A stretch of DNA of 64,000 bases from Haloferax larsenii JCM 13917 (GTDB lineage: Archaea; Halobacteriota; Halobacteria; Halobacteriales; Haloferacaceae). Shown in pieces: positions 26,767-35,659 of this stretch (positions within the stretch are counted from its first letter, which is position 1; each line of letters starts with the position of its first letter). Below the pieces are notes generated by a model. The model saw nothing but the letters and a program-made list of their open reading frames with translations, was not told the origin of the DNA and searched no databases. The DNA is taken from positions 64,587 through 128,586 of the forward strand of contig NZ_AOLI01000025.1 in the NCBI RefSeq assembly GCF_000336955.1, read 5' to 3'. Made by a program: the position numbers and the translations under genes.

Positions 26767-26855
26767 GGGAGCGTAGGGAAGAGAAGAGTAGCGTAGTGTA
26801 GCGTAGGAGTAGCCTAGTGTAGCGTAGCGTAGGAATAGCGTAGGAATAGCCTAGC
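26763..26855. repeat. Degenerate tagcgtag repeat cluster
   Basis: About nine copies of a 7-8 base unit (tagcgtag, with variants tagcctag, gcgtagg and gaatagcg) fill the 95 bases between the stops of two convergent genes. The plus strand is G/A/T-rich and the minus strand pyrimidine-rich. It may act as a bidirectional terminator or be simple slippage DNA. Confidence 0.75.
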
Positions 26856-26861
26856 GACTGC

Positions 26862-27062
26862 TCACCCTGCAAGCCAGCGGTATCCGTCTCGGAGAAGCGA
26901 GACAGCGCCGACGAGCGTCAGTACCCCCGCACCGAGTACAACGCTCTCGTGGACGCCCGGAAGCGATGGCAGTGGAGTGTGTCGTCCCGCAACGAGGAGC
27001 ACGACGGCGACGAGCCAGCAGACGTAGAGCCCGACCGCGACTCGCCAAACGGTCTCGCGCAT
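26862..27062 (-). CDS. Small two-helix membrane protein
   Basis: A 66-residue protein with two hydrophobic segments (VWRVAVGLYVCWLVAVVLLVAG and VVLGAGVLTLVGAVSLL) and short polar ends. The family is not recognised. Its frame ends just beyond the repeat cluster and it is divergent from the following small zinc-type gene, 71 bases away. The codon usage and helix pattern support a real gene rather than chance. Confidence 0.6.
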   Translation of the reverse strand: MRETVWRVAVGLYVCWLVAVVLLVAGRHTPLPSLPGVHESVVLGAGVLTLVGAVSLLRDGYRWLAG

Positions 27063-27133
27063 CTGTCGTATTCCACGGGGGTGTTCGACCGTGAAGAATT
27101 ATACGGTCCCACGCCGCACACACCACCAGACCA

Positions 27134-27367
27134 ATGAACGACGAAGAACTCGACGAACTTCGGTCGTCACTCACACCGCACGAATCGAGCGGTGGCGTCA
27201 CTACCTACCGGAACACGGTCGCTATCGCGTGTCCGGCCTGTGAGAAACCGTTCGACGACCTCGTCGTCTGTGAGGACGACTACAACAGCCTCGAACTGAG
27301 TATGATGCTCGACCTCTGTGTGACCCAGCACGACGGCGACGTGCTGCTTTTCACGCACAAACAGTGA
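27134..27367 (+). CDS. Small CxxC protein (DUF7385-like)
   Basis: A 77-residue acidic protein with NTVAIACPACEKPFDDLVVCEDD, that is one CxxC pair and a further Cys ten residues later, plus LDLCVTQHDGDVLLFTHK. I recall haloarchaeal relatives named 'flagella cluster protein' or DUF7385; unverified. It may bind zinc with mixed Cys/His ligands. It stands alone, convergent with rnr (80-base gap). Confidence 0.65.
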   Translation: MNDEELDELRSSLTPHESSGGVTTYRNTVAIACPACEKPFDDLVVCEDDYNSLELSMMLDLCVTQHDGDVLLFTHKQ

Positions 27368-27447
27368 GCTCTCACGCAGAACAATAGGCTCTCATTCACG
27401 AACAGGACGCCGACGCGCGGTCGCGCTCGGCGCGCGTCGGTCGGTGC

Positions 27448-28767
27448 TTACTCCTTCGGCGGCAGACCGTTTTCGTCGATAACGTCGCCATCGTCGTCGA
27501 CGGTGACGATACCGCGGTTGTTGACGGCGTAGGGGTCGAGACCGACCTCTTCGAGGAACTGCTTGTAGAGACGCTCTGCGGTCTCGGCGTCCTTCTGGCG
27601 GTCCGAAGCGCGGTCACAGAGTTCCACGAGGTCCTCGGGAACGTCGTTTTCGTGGACGATCCAGTGGTTGATGAGGTCCGACAGGCGGCGGATGGGCGAG
27701 GTGAAGTGCCCGTAGATGTCGAAGTTGAGCGCGTAGTGGCCGCCGAAGGGGTCGTTCATGTACTTCGCACGAGGCATGACCTTCAGCACGGCGCGCTGAA
27801 TCTTGTTGAGCGTGCGGGAGTTCGCGCTTTCGAGGGCGTCGTTGACGGCCTTCCGTGGTTCGTCCCACGAGGTGGACTGGATGCTCACGCCGTTGAGTTC
27901 GGTAATCTCGCGGAGCGCCTTGTCCCACTGGTCGGGGGTCGGCTGCGGGTGGACGCGGTACATCGCCTCGACGCCGCGGTTCCACATCAGTTCGTGCGTG
28001 ACCGCCTTGTTGGCCTTCAGCATGCACTCTTCGATGATGGTGTGCGCGCGGTCGCGGCTCGGATTGAGGACGAGCGACCCGTCTTCCTTCCGCTGTTCGT
28101 GCAGTTGGTCCGCGAGGTCGAACACGAGCGAGTTCTCCTCGTGAAGCGGGAGTTCTGGGTCGTCGAGGCGGTTCTCACACTGCGTGTAGGTGAGTCGTTC
28201 GTCGGAGTGGATGACGGACTTGTAGATGTCGATAGATTCGAACGAGAGGGTGTCCTTCTTAATCTCCATCTCGACTGTGTGCGCCAGTCGGTCCTCGTTG
28301 GGGACGAGCGAACACACGGTCTCGGCGAGGACCGGCGGGAGCATGTGGATGGTGTAGGCGGGCATATAGACGGTGTTGCCACGCTTGACGGCCTCGGCCC
28401 ACATCTCCGATTCGGGGTGGACGTAGTGGGTCACGTCGGCGATGTGGACCCACAGCGTGTACGTCTCCTCGTTCTCGCGGATGCTCAGGGCGTCGTCGAA
28501 GTCCTGGGCGTCGATGGGGTCTGTCGTCCACGTCGTCAGGTCCCGAAGGTCCTGCCGGTGTTCTAGTTCCTCTTCGATCTCTTCGTCGACGCCTTCGGTC
28601 CGCGCGCGCGCCTCGGAGAGAACTTCAGGGGGGAACGCATCTCGAATCTCGAACTCCTCGAACAACTCCTCGCGCTTGTTCTGGAGGTGTCGCGCGAGTT
28701 CGGCGTCGATTTCGACCGGTCCTTGCCCTTCGGCGGTACCGGCGTACGCCTGCGAGTCGTCTGACAT
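27448..28767 (-). CDS. rnr: Ribonuclease R-type 3'-5' exoribonuclease (RNB domain)
   Basis: A 439-residue RNase II/R family enzyme. The start MSDDSQAYAG is preferred to a longer frame that would add 22 unusual residues. The RNB domain spans about residues 75-400, with TDPIDAQDFDDALS carrying the catalytic acidic cluster and YALNFDIYGHFTSPIRRLSDLINH near its end. Cold-shock and S1 RNA-binding domains of bacterial RNase R are missing, so the protein is half the usual length. Haloarchaea lack the archaeal exosome, and this type of enzyme is regarded as their main 3' exonuclease. Confidence 0.92.
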   Translation of the reverse strand: MSDDSQAYAGTAEGQGPVEIDAELARHLQNKREELFEEFEIRDAFPPEVLSEARARTEGVDEEIEEELEHRQDLRDLTTWTTDPIDAQDFDDALSIRENEETYTLWVHIADVTHYVHPESEMWAEAVKRGNTVYMPAYTIHMLPPVLAETVCSLVPNEDRLAHTVEMEIKKDTLSFESIDIYKSVIHSDERLTYTQCENRLDDPELPLHEENSLVFDLADQLHEQRKEDGSLVLNPSRDRAHTIIEECMLKANKAVTHELMWNRGVEAMYRVHPQPTPDQWDKALREITELNGVSIQSTSWDEPRKAVNDALESANSRTLNKIQRAVLKVMPRAKYMNDPFGGHYALNFDIYGHFTSPIRRLSDLINHWIVHENDVPEDLVELCDRASDRQKDAETAERLYKQFLEEVGLDPYAVNNRGIVTVDDDGDVIDENGLPPKE

Positions 28768-28859
28768 GGCACCGTCTAAACGGGGCAGGGAGAAATGCGT
28801 GTCGGGCGCGATGGGGCGGCGACGTCTCGACACCGCCGGGGGTTCGGCGGCGCAGCCGA

Positions 28860-29162
28860 CTACCGCTCGCGCTCTTCGGCGGATTCGTACTGGGCCTTGA
28901 CGGCGTCGTAGTACCGATACAGGAACTCCTCGTTGGAGACGCCGTGTTCTTCGATATCGACGAGCAGTGCTTCGAGACCAGCGCGTGGCTGGTGACAGAG
29001 GTTCCGGTAACAGGATTTACAGAGGTGTTCGAACCGTTTACCGTGTCGTTCCCAACGGTTCCCCTCTTTGTCGTACTCGCGCGCCGCCGACCGAAGGACC
29101 GAATCGCCGCACGCGATGCATACGACAGTCTTCCGGTCCCGGCTGCTCCGGGAGCGCCACAT
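28860..29162 (-). CDS. Small zinc-finger protein (DUF7562-like)
   Basis: A 100-residue basic-then-acidic protein with TVVCIACGDSV and HLCKSCYRNLC, two CxxC pairs about 28 residues apart that should bind one zinc. The C-terminal half is helical (LEALLVDIEEHGVSNEEFLYRYYDAV). I recall a haloarchaeal DUF7562 with this pattern, unverified. It lies upstream of rnr on the same strand with a 92-base gap and could be in its transcript. Confidence 0.72.
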   Translation of the reverse strand: MWRSRSSRDRKTVVCIACGDSVLRSAAREYDKEGNRWERHGKRFEHLCKSCYRNLCHQPRAGLEALLVDIEEHGVSNEEFLYRYYDAVKAQYESAEERER

Positions 29163-29357
29163 ACTCGTTTGGTGGAGACACCGCTACTTATCAGTTGTTC
29201 CGCCCCGTCTGACGAGCGTGTGACGAAGCGCGTGTCGCCGGCGGTCGAAGTGCGCTCGACAGTCGAATGACGACGCGTGTGCGCTCGCCGGCCGGACCGC
29301 GCGCCGTACTGGACGCGGAGCGGTCGATTTATCGGCACCCAGCGTCCACCACCGGAT

Positions 29358-29837
29358 ATGAAAGTCAAGTCTCGCCACCATCTCCGAAGCGACGAAATCT
29401 CCGAACTGCGGGAGTCTATCGAAGCCAACCTCGGCGTCGACGTCGACGGCGACGCATTCGAGGGTGTCGAACTGGCCGACTCCGACTACGACATCGTCCT
29501 CGTCGACGGCGAACCGATGGTCGTCTACATCGACGACGAACCGTTCTTGACCGTCACGGGCGCAAACGAGTTCCAGCCGACGAAGCACGTCGTCACCGTC
29601 GACGCCGGTGCCGTCTCGTTCGTCTCCAGCGGCGCAGACGTGATGCGCCCCGGTATCACTGAAGCCGACGAATCCATCTCCGCGGGCGACCTCGTCGCCA
29701 TCGCCGAAGAGACCCACGGGAAGGTCCTCGCTATCGGCCGCGCGCTCGAAGACGGGGACGACCTCGTCGGCGACTCCGGAAAGGTCGTCGAGTCCATCCA
29801 CCACGTCGGCGACGACCTGTTCGAATTCAGCGTCTGA
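29358..29837 (+). CDS. PUA-domain RNA-binding protein (MCT-1/DUF1947-like)
   Basis: A 159-residue protein whose N-terminal half (MKVKSRHHLRSDEISELRESI) matches the pre-PUA region of MCT-1/DENR-type proteins, and whose C-terminal PUA domain contains AGAVSFVSSGADVMRPGITEADESISAGDLVAI and GKVLAIGRAL. The family binds tRNA or rRNA, and eukaryotic MCT-1 acts in translation re-initiation; the archaeal role is unsettled. The start is the ATG after accggat; upstream sequence is non-coding. Confidence 0.87.
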   Translation: MKVKSRHHLRSDEISELRESIEANLGVDVDGDAFEGVELADSDYDIVLVDGEPMVVYIDDEPFLTVTGANEFQPTKHVVTVDAGAVSFVSSGADVMRPGITEADESISAGDLVAIAEETHGKVLAIGRALEDGDDLVGDSGKVVESIHHVGDDLFEFSV

Positions 29838-29994
29838 GGCCGTCTTCGCGGTCCGGTACCCACTCACCGGTCGTCAAAACCAGCTGACTGCACTGGATAG
29901 TGGGATTATTCGGACAGTTTTCGCGGGACGAACTCTCGGAATATGGACATACGTCTGACGTAAGAACTAACCTCGTCGTCCCGGTGTACATCCT

Positions 29995-30354
29995 ATGGGC
30001 ATCATGAGCAAAATTCTCGGTGGCGGGGACTCCCGTTCGACCGAGGACTACGTCGAACTCGACCTCGACGACTTCGACACCGCCCGCGGCGAGGCCGACA
30101 TTTCGGTCCACATCGCGGAGATCGGTAGCCAGCAGGACGTCATCGCCATCAAAGACGCCGTCTACGACGGCGACCTCGTCATCGCCGACATCACCCGGCA
30201 CACGACCTCGGACAACACGATGGAACACATCATCGACGACCTCCGACAGGTCGCCGACGAAGTCGACGGTGACATCGTCCAGAAGGGCGACGACCAACTC
30301 ATCATCACGCCGACTGGCGTGAAAATCGCGCGAAGCAAACTCAACAGTCCGTAA
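29995..30354 (+). CDS. sepF: Cell division protein SepF
   Basis: A 119-residue protein. The N-terminal MGIMSKILGGG is a short amphipathic membrane-targeting helix, followed by an acidic linker and the SepF core (ISVHIAEIGSQQDVIAIKDAVYDGDLVIADI to QKGDDQLIITPTGVKIA). SepF anchors FtsZ to the membrane in haloarchaea and is essential for division in Haloferax. The start at 29995 keeps the membrane helix; the ATG nine bases later would remove part of it. uvrA follows on the same strand after about 200 bases. Confidence 0.93.
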   Translation: MGIMSKILGGGDSRSTEDYVELDLDDFDTARGEADISVHIAEIGSQQDVIAIKDAVYDGDLVIADITRHTTSDNTMEHIIDDLRQVADEVDGDIVQKGDDQLIITPTGVKIARSKLNSP

Positions 30355-30561
30355 CTCGGTTTTCTGCGGGCGACTCCCGCATTCTCGTCTCCATTCGCGT
30401 CTGCTGTTCGTCGAGCCGTCAGCCTCGACACCCGGTGATTGTAGTGCCCGAACAGCGTGGGATTCGCGTCCTGAAATCCCGCCCGAGACGCCGCCGTAAG
30501 TTGCGGCTCAGATGACTCGAACCGATGCCTATTCGGTCCCCACGTCCGTAGGAATCTTCGA

Positions 30562-33510
30562 ATGAGCAAGGACTACATCGAGGTTCGTGGTGCCGAAGAG
30601 CACAACCTCAAGGACCTCGACGTCCGCATCCCCCGCGAGACGTTCACCGTCGTCACCGGCCTGTCGGGGTCGGGCAAATCCTCCCTCGCGTTCGACACCG
30701 TCTACGCCGAGGGACAACGCCGCTACATCGAGTCGCTGTCGGCGTACGCCCGCAACTTCCTCGGCCAGATGGACAAGCCGAAAGTCGAGGCCGTCGAGGG
30801 ACTGTCGCCCGCTATCTCTATCGACCAGAAGAACGGGGCGAACAACCCCCGCTCGACCGTCGGGACCGTCACCGAACTGCACGACTACCTTCGTCTCCTC
30901 TACGCCCGGGTCGGTACGCAGTACGACCCCATTACGGGCGAGGAAGTCGGCGAGCAGTCCGCACAGGACATGGTCGAACAGATTCTCGAACTCCCCGAGG
31001 GGACCCGCGCGAAGGTCGCCGCACCGGTCGTCCGCGACCAGAAAGGCGAGTTCAAAGACCTCTTTTCGGACCTCGTCAGCGAGGGCTACGCCCGCGTCGA
31101 AGTCGACGGCGAGGAGTACGACCTCTCCTTCGAGACGCCCGAACTCGACAAGAACTACGACCACACCATCGACGTCATCGTCGACCGCGTGAAGGTCGCA
31201 CCCGAGTCGCGCTCGCGCATCGCCGACTCCGTCGAGACGGCGCTCGACGAGGCCGACGGCGTCCTGAAACTCATCGTCCCCGACCCGCCGGAAGACCCAC
31301 CCTTCGCGTCGAACACGCGGTCGACCGGGTCGCTCGCGGGCGAAGAAGACGACCGACTCGTCGTGGAGTTCTCCGAGGAACTCGGCAACCCGAACTCGTC
31401 GTTCCGCTTTTCCGAAATCGAGACGCGGTCGTTCTCGTTCAACAGCCCACACGGCGCGTGTCCCGAGTGTGAGGGTCTCGGCAAGGCCAAGGAGGTCGAC
31501 CCAGACCTCGTCGTCACCGACCCGTCGAAACCTCTCAAGCACGTCTTCGAGCCGTGGAGCTACAACCGGACGTACTACCAGCGCCAACTCGACAACGTCG
31601 CTGACCACTTCGGCGTCAGCGTTGACACCCCGTTCGAGGACCTCGACGACGAGATTCAGGACGCCTTCCTCTTCGGGACCTCCGAGGACGTGGTGTTCGA
31701 GTGGACGACGAAAAACGGAACGCGACACAAGGAACACCCCTTCGAGGGCGTCGTCGGCAACCTCGAACGGCGACACGTCGAGACCGATTCCGACCGCACG
31801 CGCGACCACATCGAGGAGTACATGGCCGTCACGACTTGCCCCGAGTGCAACGGGTCGCGCCTCAAAGAGCAGTCGCGGCACGTCCGCGTCGGCGGCACGA
31901 CGCTCCCCGAGGTCAACCGCCTGAGCATCGCCGACGCCCTGGAGCACTTCGAAGGTCTCGAAACCGACCTCTCAGAGCGCGAGCGCACCATCGCACAGGA
32001 GATTCTCAAGGAGATTCGCGCCCGCCTTGGCTTCATGACGGAAGTCGGTCTCGACTACCTCACGCTGGACCGCGAGGCCGCGACCCTCTCGGGCGGCGAG
32101 TCACAGCGCATTCGTCTCGCGACACAGGTCGGGTCCGGCCTAGTTGGCGTCCTCTACGTCCTCGACGAGCCATCGATTGGCCTGCACCAGCGCGACAACG
32201 ACAAACTCCTGAACACGCTCGAAGGTCTCCGCGACCTCGGAAACACGCTCATCGTCGTCGAACACGACGAGGAGACGATGCGCCGGGCCGACGAGATTAT
32301 CGACATGGGTCCCGGTCCGGGCAAGCGCGGCGGCCAAATCGTCGCACAGGGCGACTTCGACGACATCGTCGCTGCCGACAACTCCATCACCGCCGACTAC
32401 CTCGCCGGCCGTAAGGACATCGACGTCCCCGAGACGCGGCGCGAGGGTGACGGCGAACTCGTGGTTCGCGGCGCGCGCCAGCACAACCTGAAGGACCTCG
32501 ACGTGCCCATCCCACTTGGCACGTTCACGGCCATCACCGGCGTCTCCGGGTCCGGCAAGTCCACCGTGATGCACGAGATTCTCTACAAGGGACTCGCCCG
32601 GACGATGAACGACAACACCTCCGTCGACCCCGGGGAACACGACGCCATCGAGGGCTACGACGAAATCGAGACGGTGCGTCTCATCGACCAGTCGCCCATC
32701 GGGCGCACCCCGCGGTCGAACCCCGCGACCTACACCGGCGTCTTCGACTACGTGCGCGAACTGTTCGCCGAGACGAAACTCGCCAAGCAGCGCGGCTACG
32801 AGAAGGGCCGGTTCTCCTTCAACGTCAAAGGCGGGCGCTGTGAGGCCTGTAAGGGACAGGGCAACGTCAAAATCGAGATGAACTTCCTCTCGGACGTGTA
32901 CGTGCCCTGCGAGGAGTGTCACGGCAAGCGCTACAACGCCGAGACGCTCGACGTGACGTACAAGGACAAGACCATCGCCGAAGTCCTCCAGATGGAAGTC
33001 GACGAGGCCCTGGAGTTCTTCGAGGCGAACTCGCAGATTCGCCGCCGACTCCAACTCCTCCACGATGTCGGTCTCGGCTACATGCAACTCGGCCAGCCCT
33101 CGACGACGCTCTCCGGCGGCGAGGCCCAGCGCGTCAAACTCGCGGAGGAACTCGGTAAGAAACAGACCGGCGACACGCTCTACCTGCTGGACGAACCGAC
33201 GACGGGGCTTCACAAGGAAGACGAGCGAAAACTCATCGACGTGCTCCAGCGCCTCGTGGACAACGGAAACACCGTCCTCGTGGTCGAACACGAACTCGAC
33301 CTCGTGAAGAACGCCGACCACATCATCGACCTCGGCCCCGAGGGCGGCGAACACGGCGGCACCATCGTCGCCAGCGGGACGCCCGAGGAAGTCGCCAAAA
33401 ACCCCGACTCCCACACGGGTCGGTACCTCCGCGATTACCTCCCGGACGTGGACAAAGAGGGGCCGCGTTCGGACCGCCGCAAACCGGCGAAAGTTCCGAA
33501 CGACGACTGA
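30562..33510 (+). CDS. uvrA: Excinuclease ABC subunit A
   Basis: A 982-residue damage-recognition ATPase of nucleotide excision repair. The first Walker A is GLSGSGKSS (residues 33-41), the second GVSGSGKST in the C-terminal half. Signature motifs are LSGGESQRIRLATQ and LSGGEAQRVKLAEE. Zinc modules are CPECEGLG/CPECNGSR and CEACKGQG/CEECHGKR. All three expected zinc cysteine sets look complete. UvrA is a bacterial-type enzyme present in haloarchaea; uvrB and uvrC are not in this window. Confidence 0.97.
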   Translation: MSKDYIEVRGAEEHNLKDLDVRIPRETFTVVTGLSGSGKSSLAFDTVYAEGQRRYIESLSAYARNFLGQMDKPKVEAVEGLSPAISIDQKNGANNPRSTVGTVTELHDYLRLLYARVGTQYDPITGEEVGEQSAQDMVEQILELPEGTRAKVAAPVVRDQKGEFKDLFSDLVSEGYARVEVDGEEYDLSFETPELDKNYDHTIDVIVDRVKVAPESRSRIADSVETALDEADGVLKLIVPDPPEDPPFASNTRSTGSLAGEEDDRLVVEFSEELGNPNSSFRFSEIETRSFSFNSPHGACPECEGLGKAKEVDPDLVVTDPSKPLKHVFEPWSYNRTYYQRQLDNVADHFGVSVDTPFEDLDDEIQDAFLFGTSEDVVFEWTTKNGTRHKEHPFEGVVGNLERRHVETDSDRTRDHIEEYMAVTTCPECNGSRLKEQSRHVRVGGTTLPEVNRLSIADALEHFEGLETDLSERERTIAQEILKEIRARLGFMTEVGLDYLTLDREAATLSGGESQRIRLATQVGSGLVGVLYVLDEPSIGLHQRDNDKLLNTLEGLRDLGNTLIVVEHDEETMRRADEIIDMGPGPGKRGGQIVAQGDFDDIVAADNSITADYLAGRKDIDVPETRREGDGELVVRGARQHNLKDLDVPIPLGTFTAITGVSGSGKSTVMHEILYKGLARTMNDNTSVDPGEHDAIEGYDEIETVRLIDQSPIGRTPRSNPATYTGVFDYVRELFAETKLAKQRGYEKGRFSFNVKGGRCEACKGQGNVKIEMNFLSDVYVPCEECHGKRYNAETLDVTYKDKTIAEVLQMEVDEALEFFEANSQIRRRLQLLHDVGLGYMQLGQPSTTLSGGEAQRVKLAEELGKKQTGDTLYLLDEPTTGLHKEDERKLIDVLQRLVDNGNTVLVVEHELDLVKNADHIIDLGPEGGEHGGTIVASGTPEEVAKNPDSHTGRYLRDYLPDVDKEGPRSDRRKPAKVPNDD

Positions 33511-33568
33511 GACCGCCGGACTCCGTCTGGCTTCCATTTACCACCGCTGGACGGCGTCTGATTTCTCT

Positions 33569-35521
33569 CTACCGGCGCCGGTACCACCAGTAGCTCGCTC
33601 CGCCCAGCGCCAACACGACGACTGCGGCGGGGAGAATGGGGAACGTCGTCTCGGGCTCGACGACCTCGACTGGCACTTGCTGGGTCCCTGTCGCGAGTTG
33701 CCGACCGGCGTCGTCCTTGTAGCTCACGTCGACGCCGACGACTTGCGTCTTGGCGATCGCCTCGTCGCCCACTTCGAGGTCGAAGACGACGAGCGTCGTC
33801 TCACCCGGGTCCAGCCGCGGAACGAAGGACACGGCGTCTTCGCTCGATAACGGAGCCTCGGTGACGAGCCGGACTATCACGTCAGTCTGCGGAGTGTCCT
33901 CGGTGTTCGTCACCTCGAGGACGAGTCGCCCCGTCGAATCGACCTCGAACGTCGCGTTCCGCGGCTCGACCGTGACGGCGGGGTTCTGTGCGGTCACGGG
34001 CACGAGCACGTCAGTCCGGTCGGTCGCGCGCATCTCGTCGCCCGGTGGTCGGTATCCGATGGTGAGAGGGAGCCGCCGAGAGCCGGGTGCAGTCCCCGCC
34101 GCCAACCCGATGGCGTATTCGAACTCGACCGACTCGCCGGGGCCGAGCGTCCCGATCGCGACTTCGACGTCTGTCGGCGTCACCGACGGGTCGTCCGAGG
34201 CAAGTCGAAGGACCACGTCCTGTGCAGCGGTTCCACCGACATTTTCGACAGTTCCCGTGACGCGCCCGACACCGCCAGCGCGGAGTGTGCTGTCGGTCAC
34301 TGTGACCCGGAACGCTGGCCCCTTTCCGGGGTCGAACCCGGCCACGAGCGTCTCTGTCTTGCGCTCGCCGGTCGGGTTGCGGAACGAGAGCGACACGTCC
34401 AGCGAGTAGGGTCTGTCGAGCGCGTCGTCAGCGACTCGCGTCCGGAACTGGACCGCGCGCGTCTCGCCGGGTTCCCACCCGCCGACGTACGCCTCCGCTC
34501 GGGGTGCGCCCGCGCCGAAGGTTATCTCCGAATCGGGCGACTCGACGCCGACTGTCGTCTCGGACGCGGTCGCGTCGCCCACGTTTTCGAGTTCGAGCGT
34601 GACCGTTCCGGTGTCGCCGACGGCGACCGCGGCATCGACATCGACGACTTCGAACGCGGCACCGCGTGTTGGCCGGACCCCGGCGACTAATCGCCGCGAG
34701 GTCCGTTCCTGTCCGTCTTCGTCGCGATAGGAGACGGTCAAGGCGACCGAGTAGTTACGCACGAGGGCGTCGTCACTGACTCGGGTTCTGAACTCGACGC
34801 GTTGCGTCTCACCTGACTCCCAGTCGCCGACGAAGTTCTCGGCACTGGTCGCCCCGTCGCCGAACGTGACCTCGGTATCAGACGACGTGACAGTCACCGT
34901 CGCGTCGTCGGCATTGACCGGGCCGACGTTCGTGAGGTCGAACGCCACGGTCCCGGTGTCACCGACGGAGACGGCAGACGTGACGGTCTCCACGTCGAAG
35001 GCGGGGCGTCGCTCCACGACGACTTCGAGCGTCCGCGTAATCGTTCGGCGTCGGTGGGTCGTGCGAACTGACTCGCCATCGATTCTGACGGTCGACGTGT
35101 AGTCGTAGCTGAACTCGACGGGGACCTCGTATCTGCCGGGGTCGGCGGTTTCGGAGACACGGAGTCGAAGCGAGACGGGGTCTGAGACGCCTTCAGGGAC
35201 GGTTCCGACCGGAACCTCGCCGCTGGCGACCGTTATTGGTCCCTTCGACTCGGCTTCGAGCGTCAGCGCGCGGGCGGTCTGGACGAGGGCTTCGTACTCC
35301 TCCGGACCATCGTCGGTGACGGTTCCCGCGTTGACGACGAACACCTCGACGACGGTCTCGCTCCCGGCGACCACTCGGTTCTCGGGGGCGACGAGAGAGA
35401 GGTCGGGACTACCGGCGACGCGTGTCGCCGCGGCGGCGCTCCCAGTCGCTCCCGCGAGGGCGGACGTGACGAGAAGCACCGCGAAGAGTGCGGCGCTCAG
35501 ATGGCGAGGGTGTCGAAGCAT
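33569..35521 (-). CDS. Secreted surface protein with repeated CARDB/NEW3-type domains and C-terminal anchor
   Basis: A 650-residue protein, started at MLRHPRHLSAALF (an upstream in-frame ATG adds 11 residues). Signal peptide at residues 1-33 (LFAVLLVTSALAGATGSAAAA). Then about five beta-sandwich repeats, each with a pattern such as VSVGDTGTVAFDLTNVGP, AVAVGDTGTVTLELENVGDA or TLRAGGVGRVTGTVENVGG, i.e. CARDB/NEW3 (COG1361) domains. A single C-terminal helix (PILPAAVVVLALGGASYWW) ends in YRRR. It is divergent from an ABC exporter pair, as many such proteins are. Confidence 0.85.
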   Translation of the reverse strand: MLRHPRHLSAALFAVLLVTSALAGATGSAAAATRVAGSPDLSLVAPENRVVAGSETVVEVFVVNAGTVTDDGPEEYEALVQTARALTLEAESKGPITVASGEVPVGTVPEGVSDPVSLRLRVSETADPGRYEVPVEFSYDYTSTVRIDGESVRTTHRRRTITRTLEVVVERRPAFDVETVTSAVSVGDTGTVAFDLTNVGPVNADDATVTVTSSDTEVTFGDGATSAENFVGDWESGETQRVEFRTRVSDDALVRNYSVALTVSYRDEDGQERTSRRLVAGVRPTRGAAFEVVDVDAAVAVGDTGTVTLELENVGDATASETTVGVESPDSEITFGAGAPRAEAYVGGWEPGETRAVQFRTRVADDALDRPYSLDVSLSFRNPTGERKTETLVAGFDPGKGPAFRVTVTDSTLRAGGVGRVTGTVENVGGTAAQDVVLRLASDDPSVTPTDVEVAIGTLGPGESVEFEYAIGLAAGTAPGSRRLPLTIGYRPPGDEMRATDRTDVLVPVTAQNPAVTVEPRNATFEVDSTGRLVLEVTNTEDTPQTDVIVRLVTEAPLSSEDAVSFVPRLDPGETTLVVFDLEVGDEAIAKTQVVGVDVSYKDDAGRQLATGTQQVPVEVVEPETTFPILPAAVVVLALGGASYWWYRRR

Positions 35522-35659
35522 GGTGGGCACCGACCGGCGGGGCAGCGTCCTCACTCGGTCGATTCAATTACGACCCGGGTAATATTAACTCGACCTCCGA
35601 ATCTCACGAGGTGGAAACGTCGCGCAAGGGATAGGTTCGGAGAGTGCGTACAGCGTACC

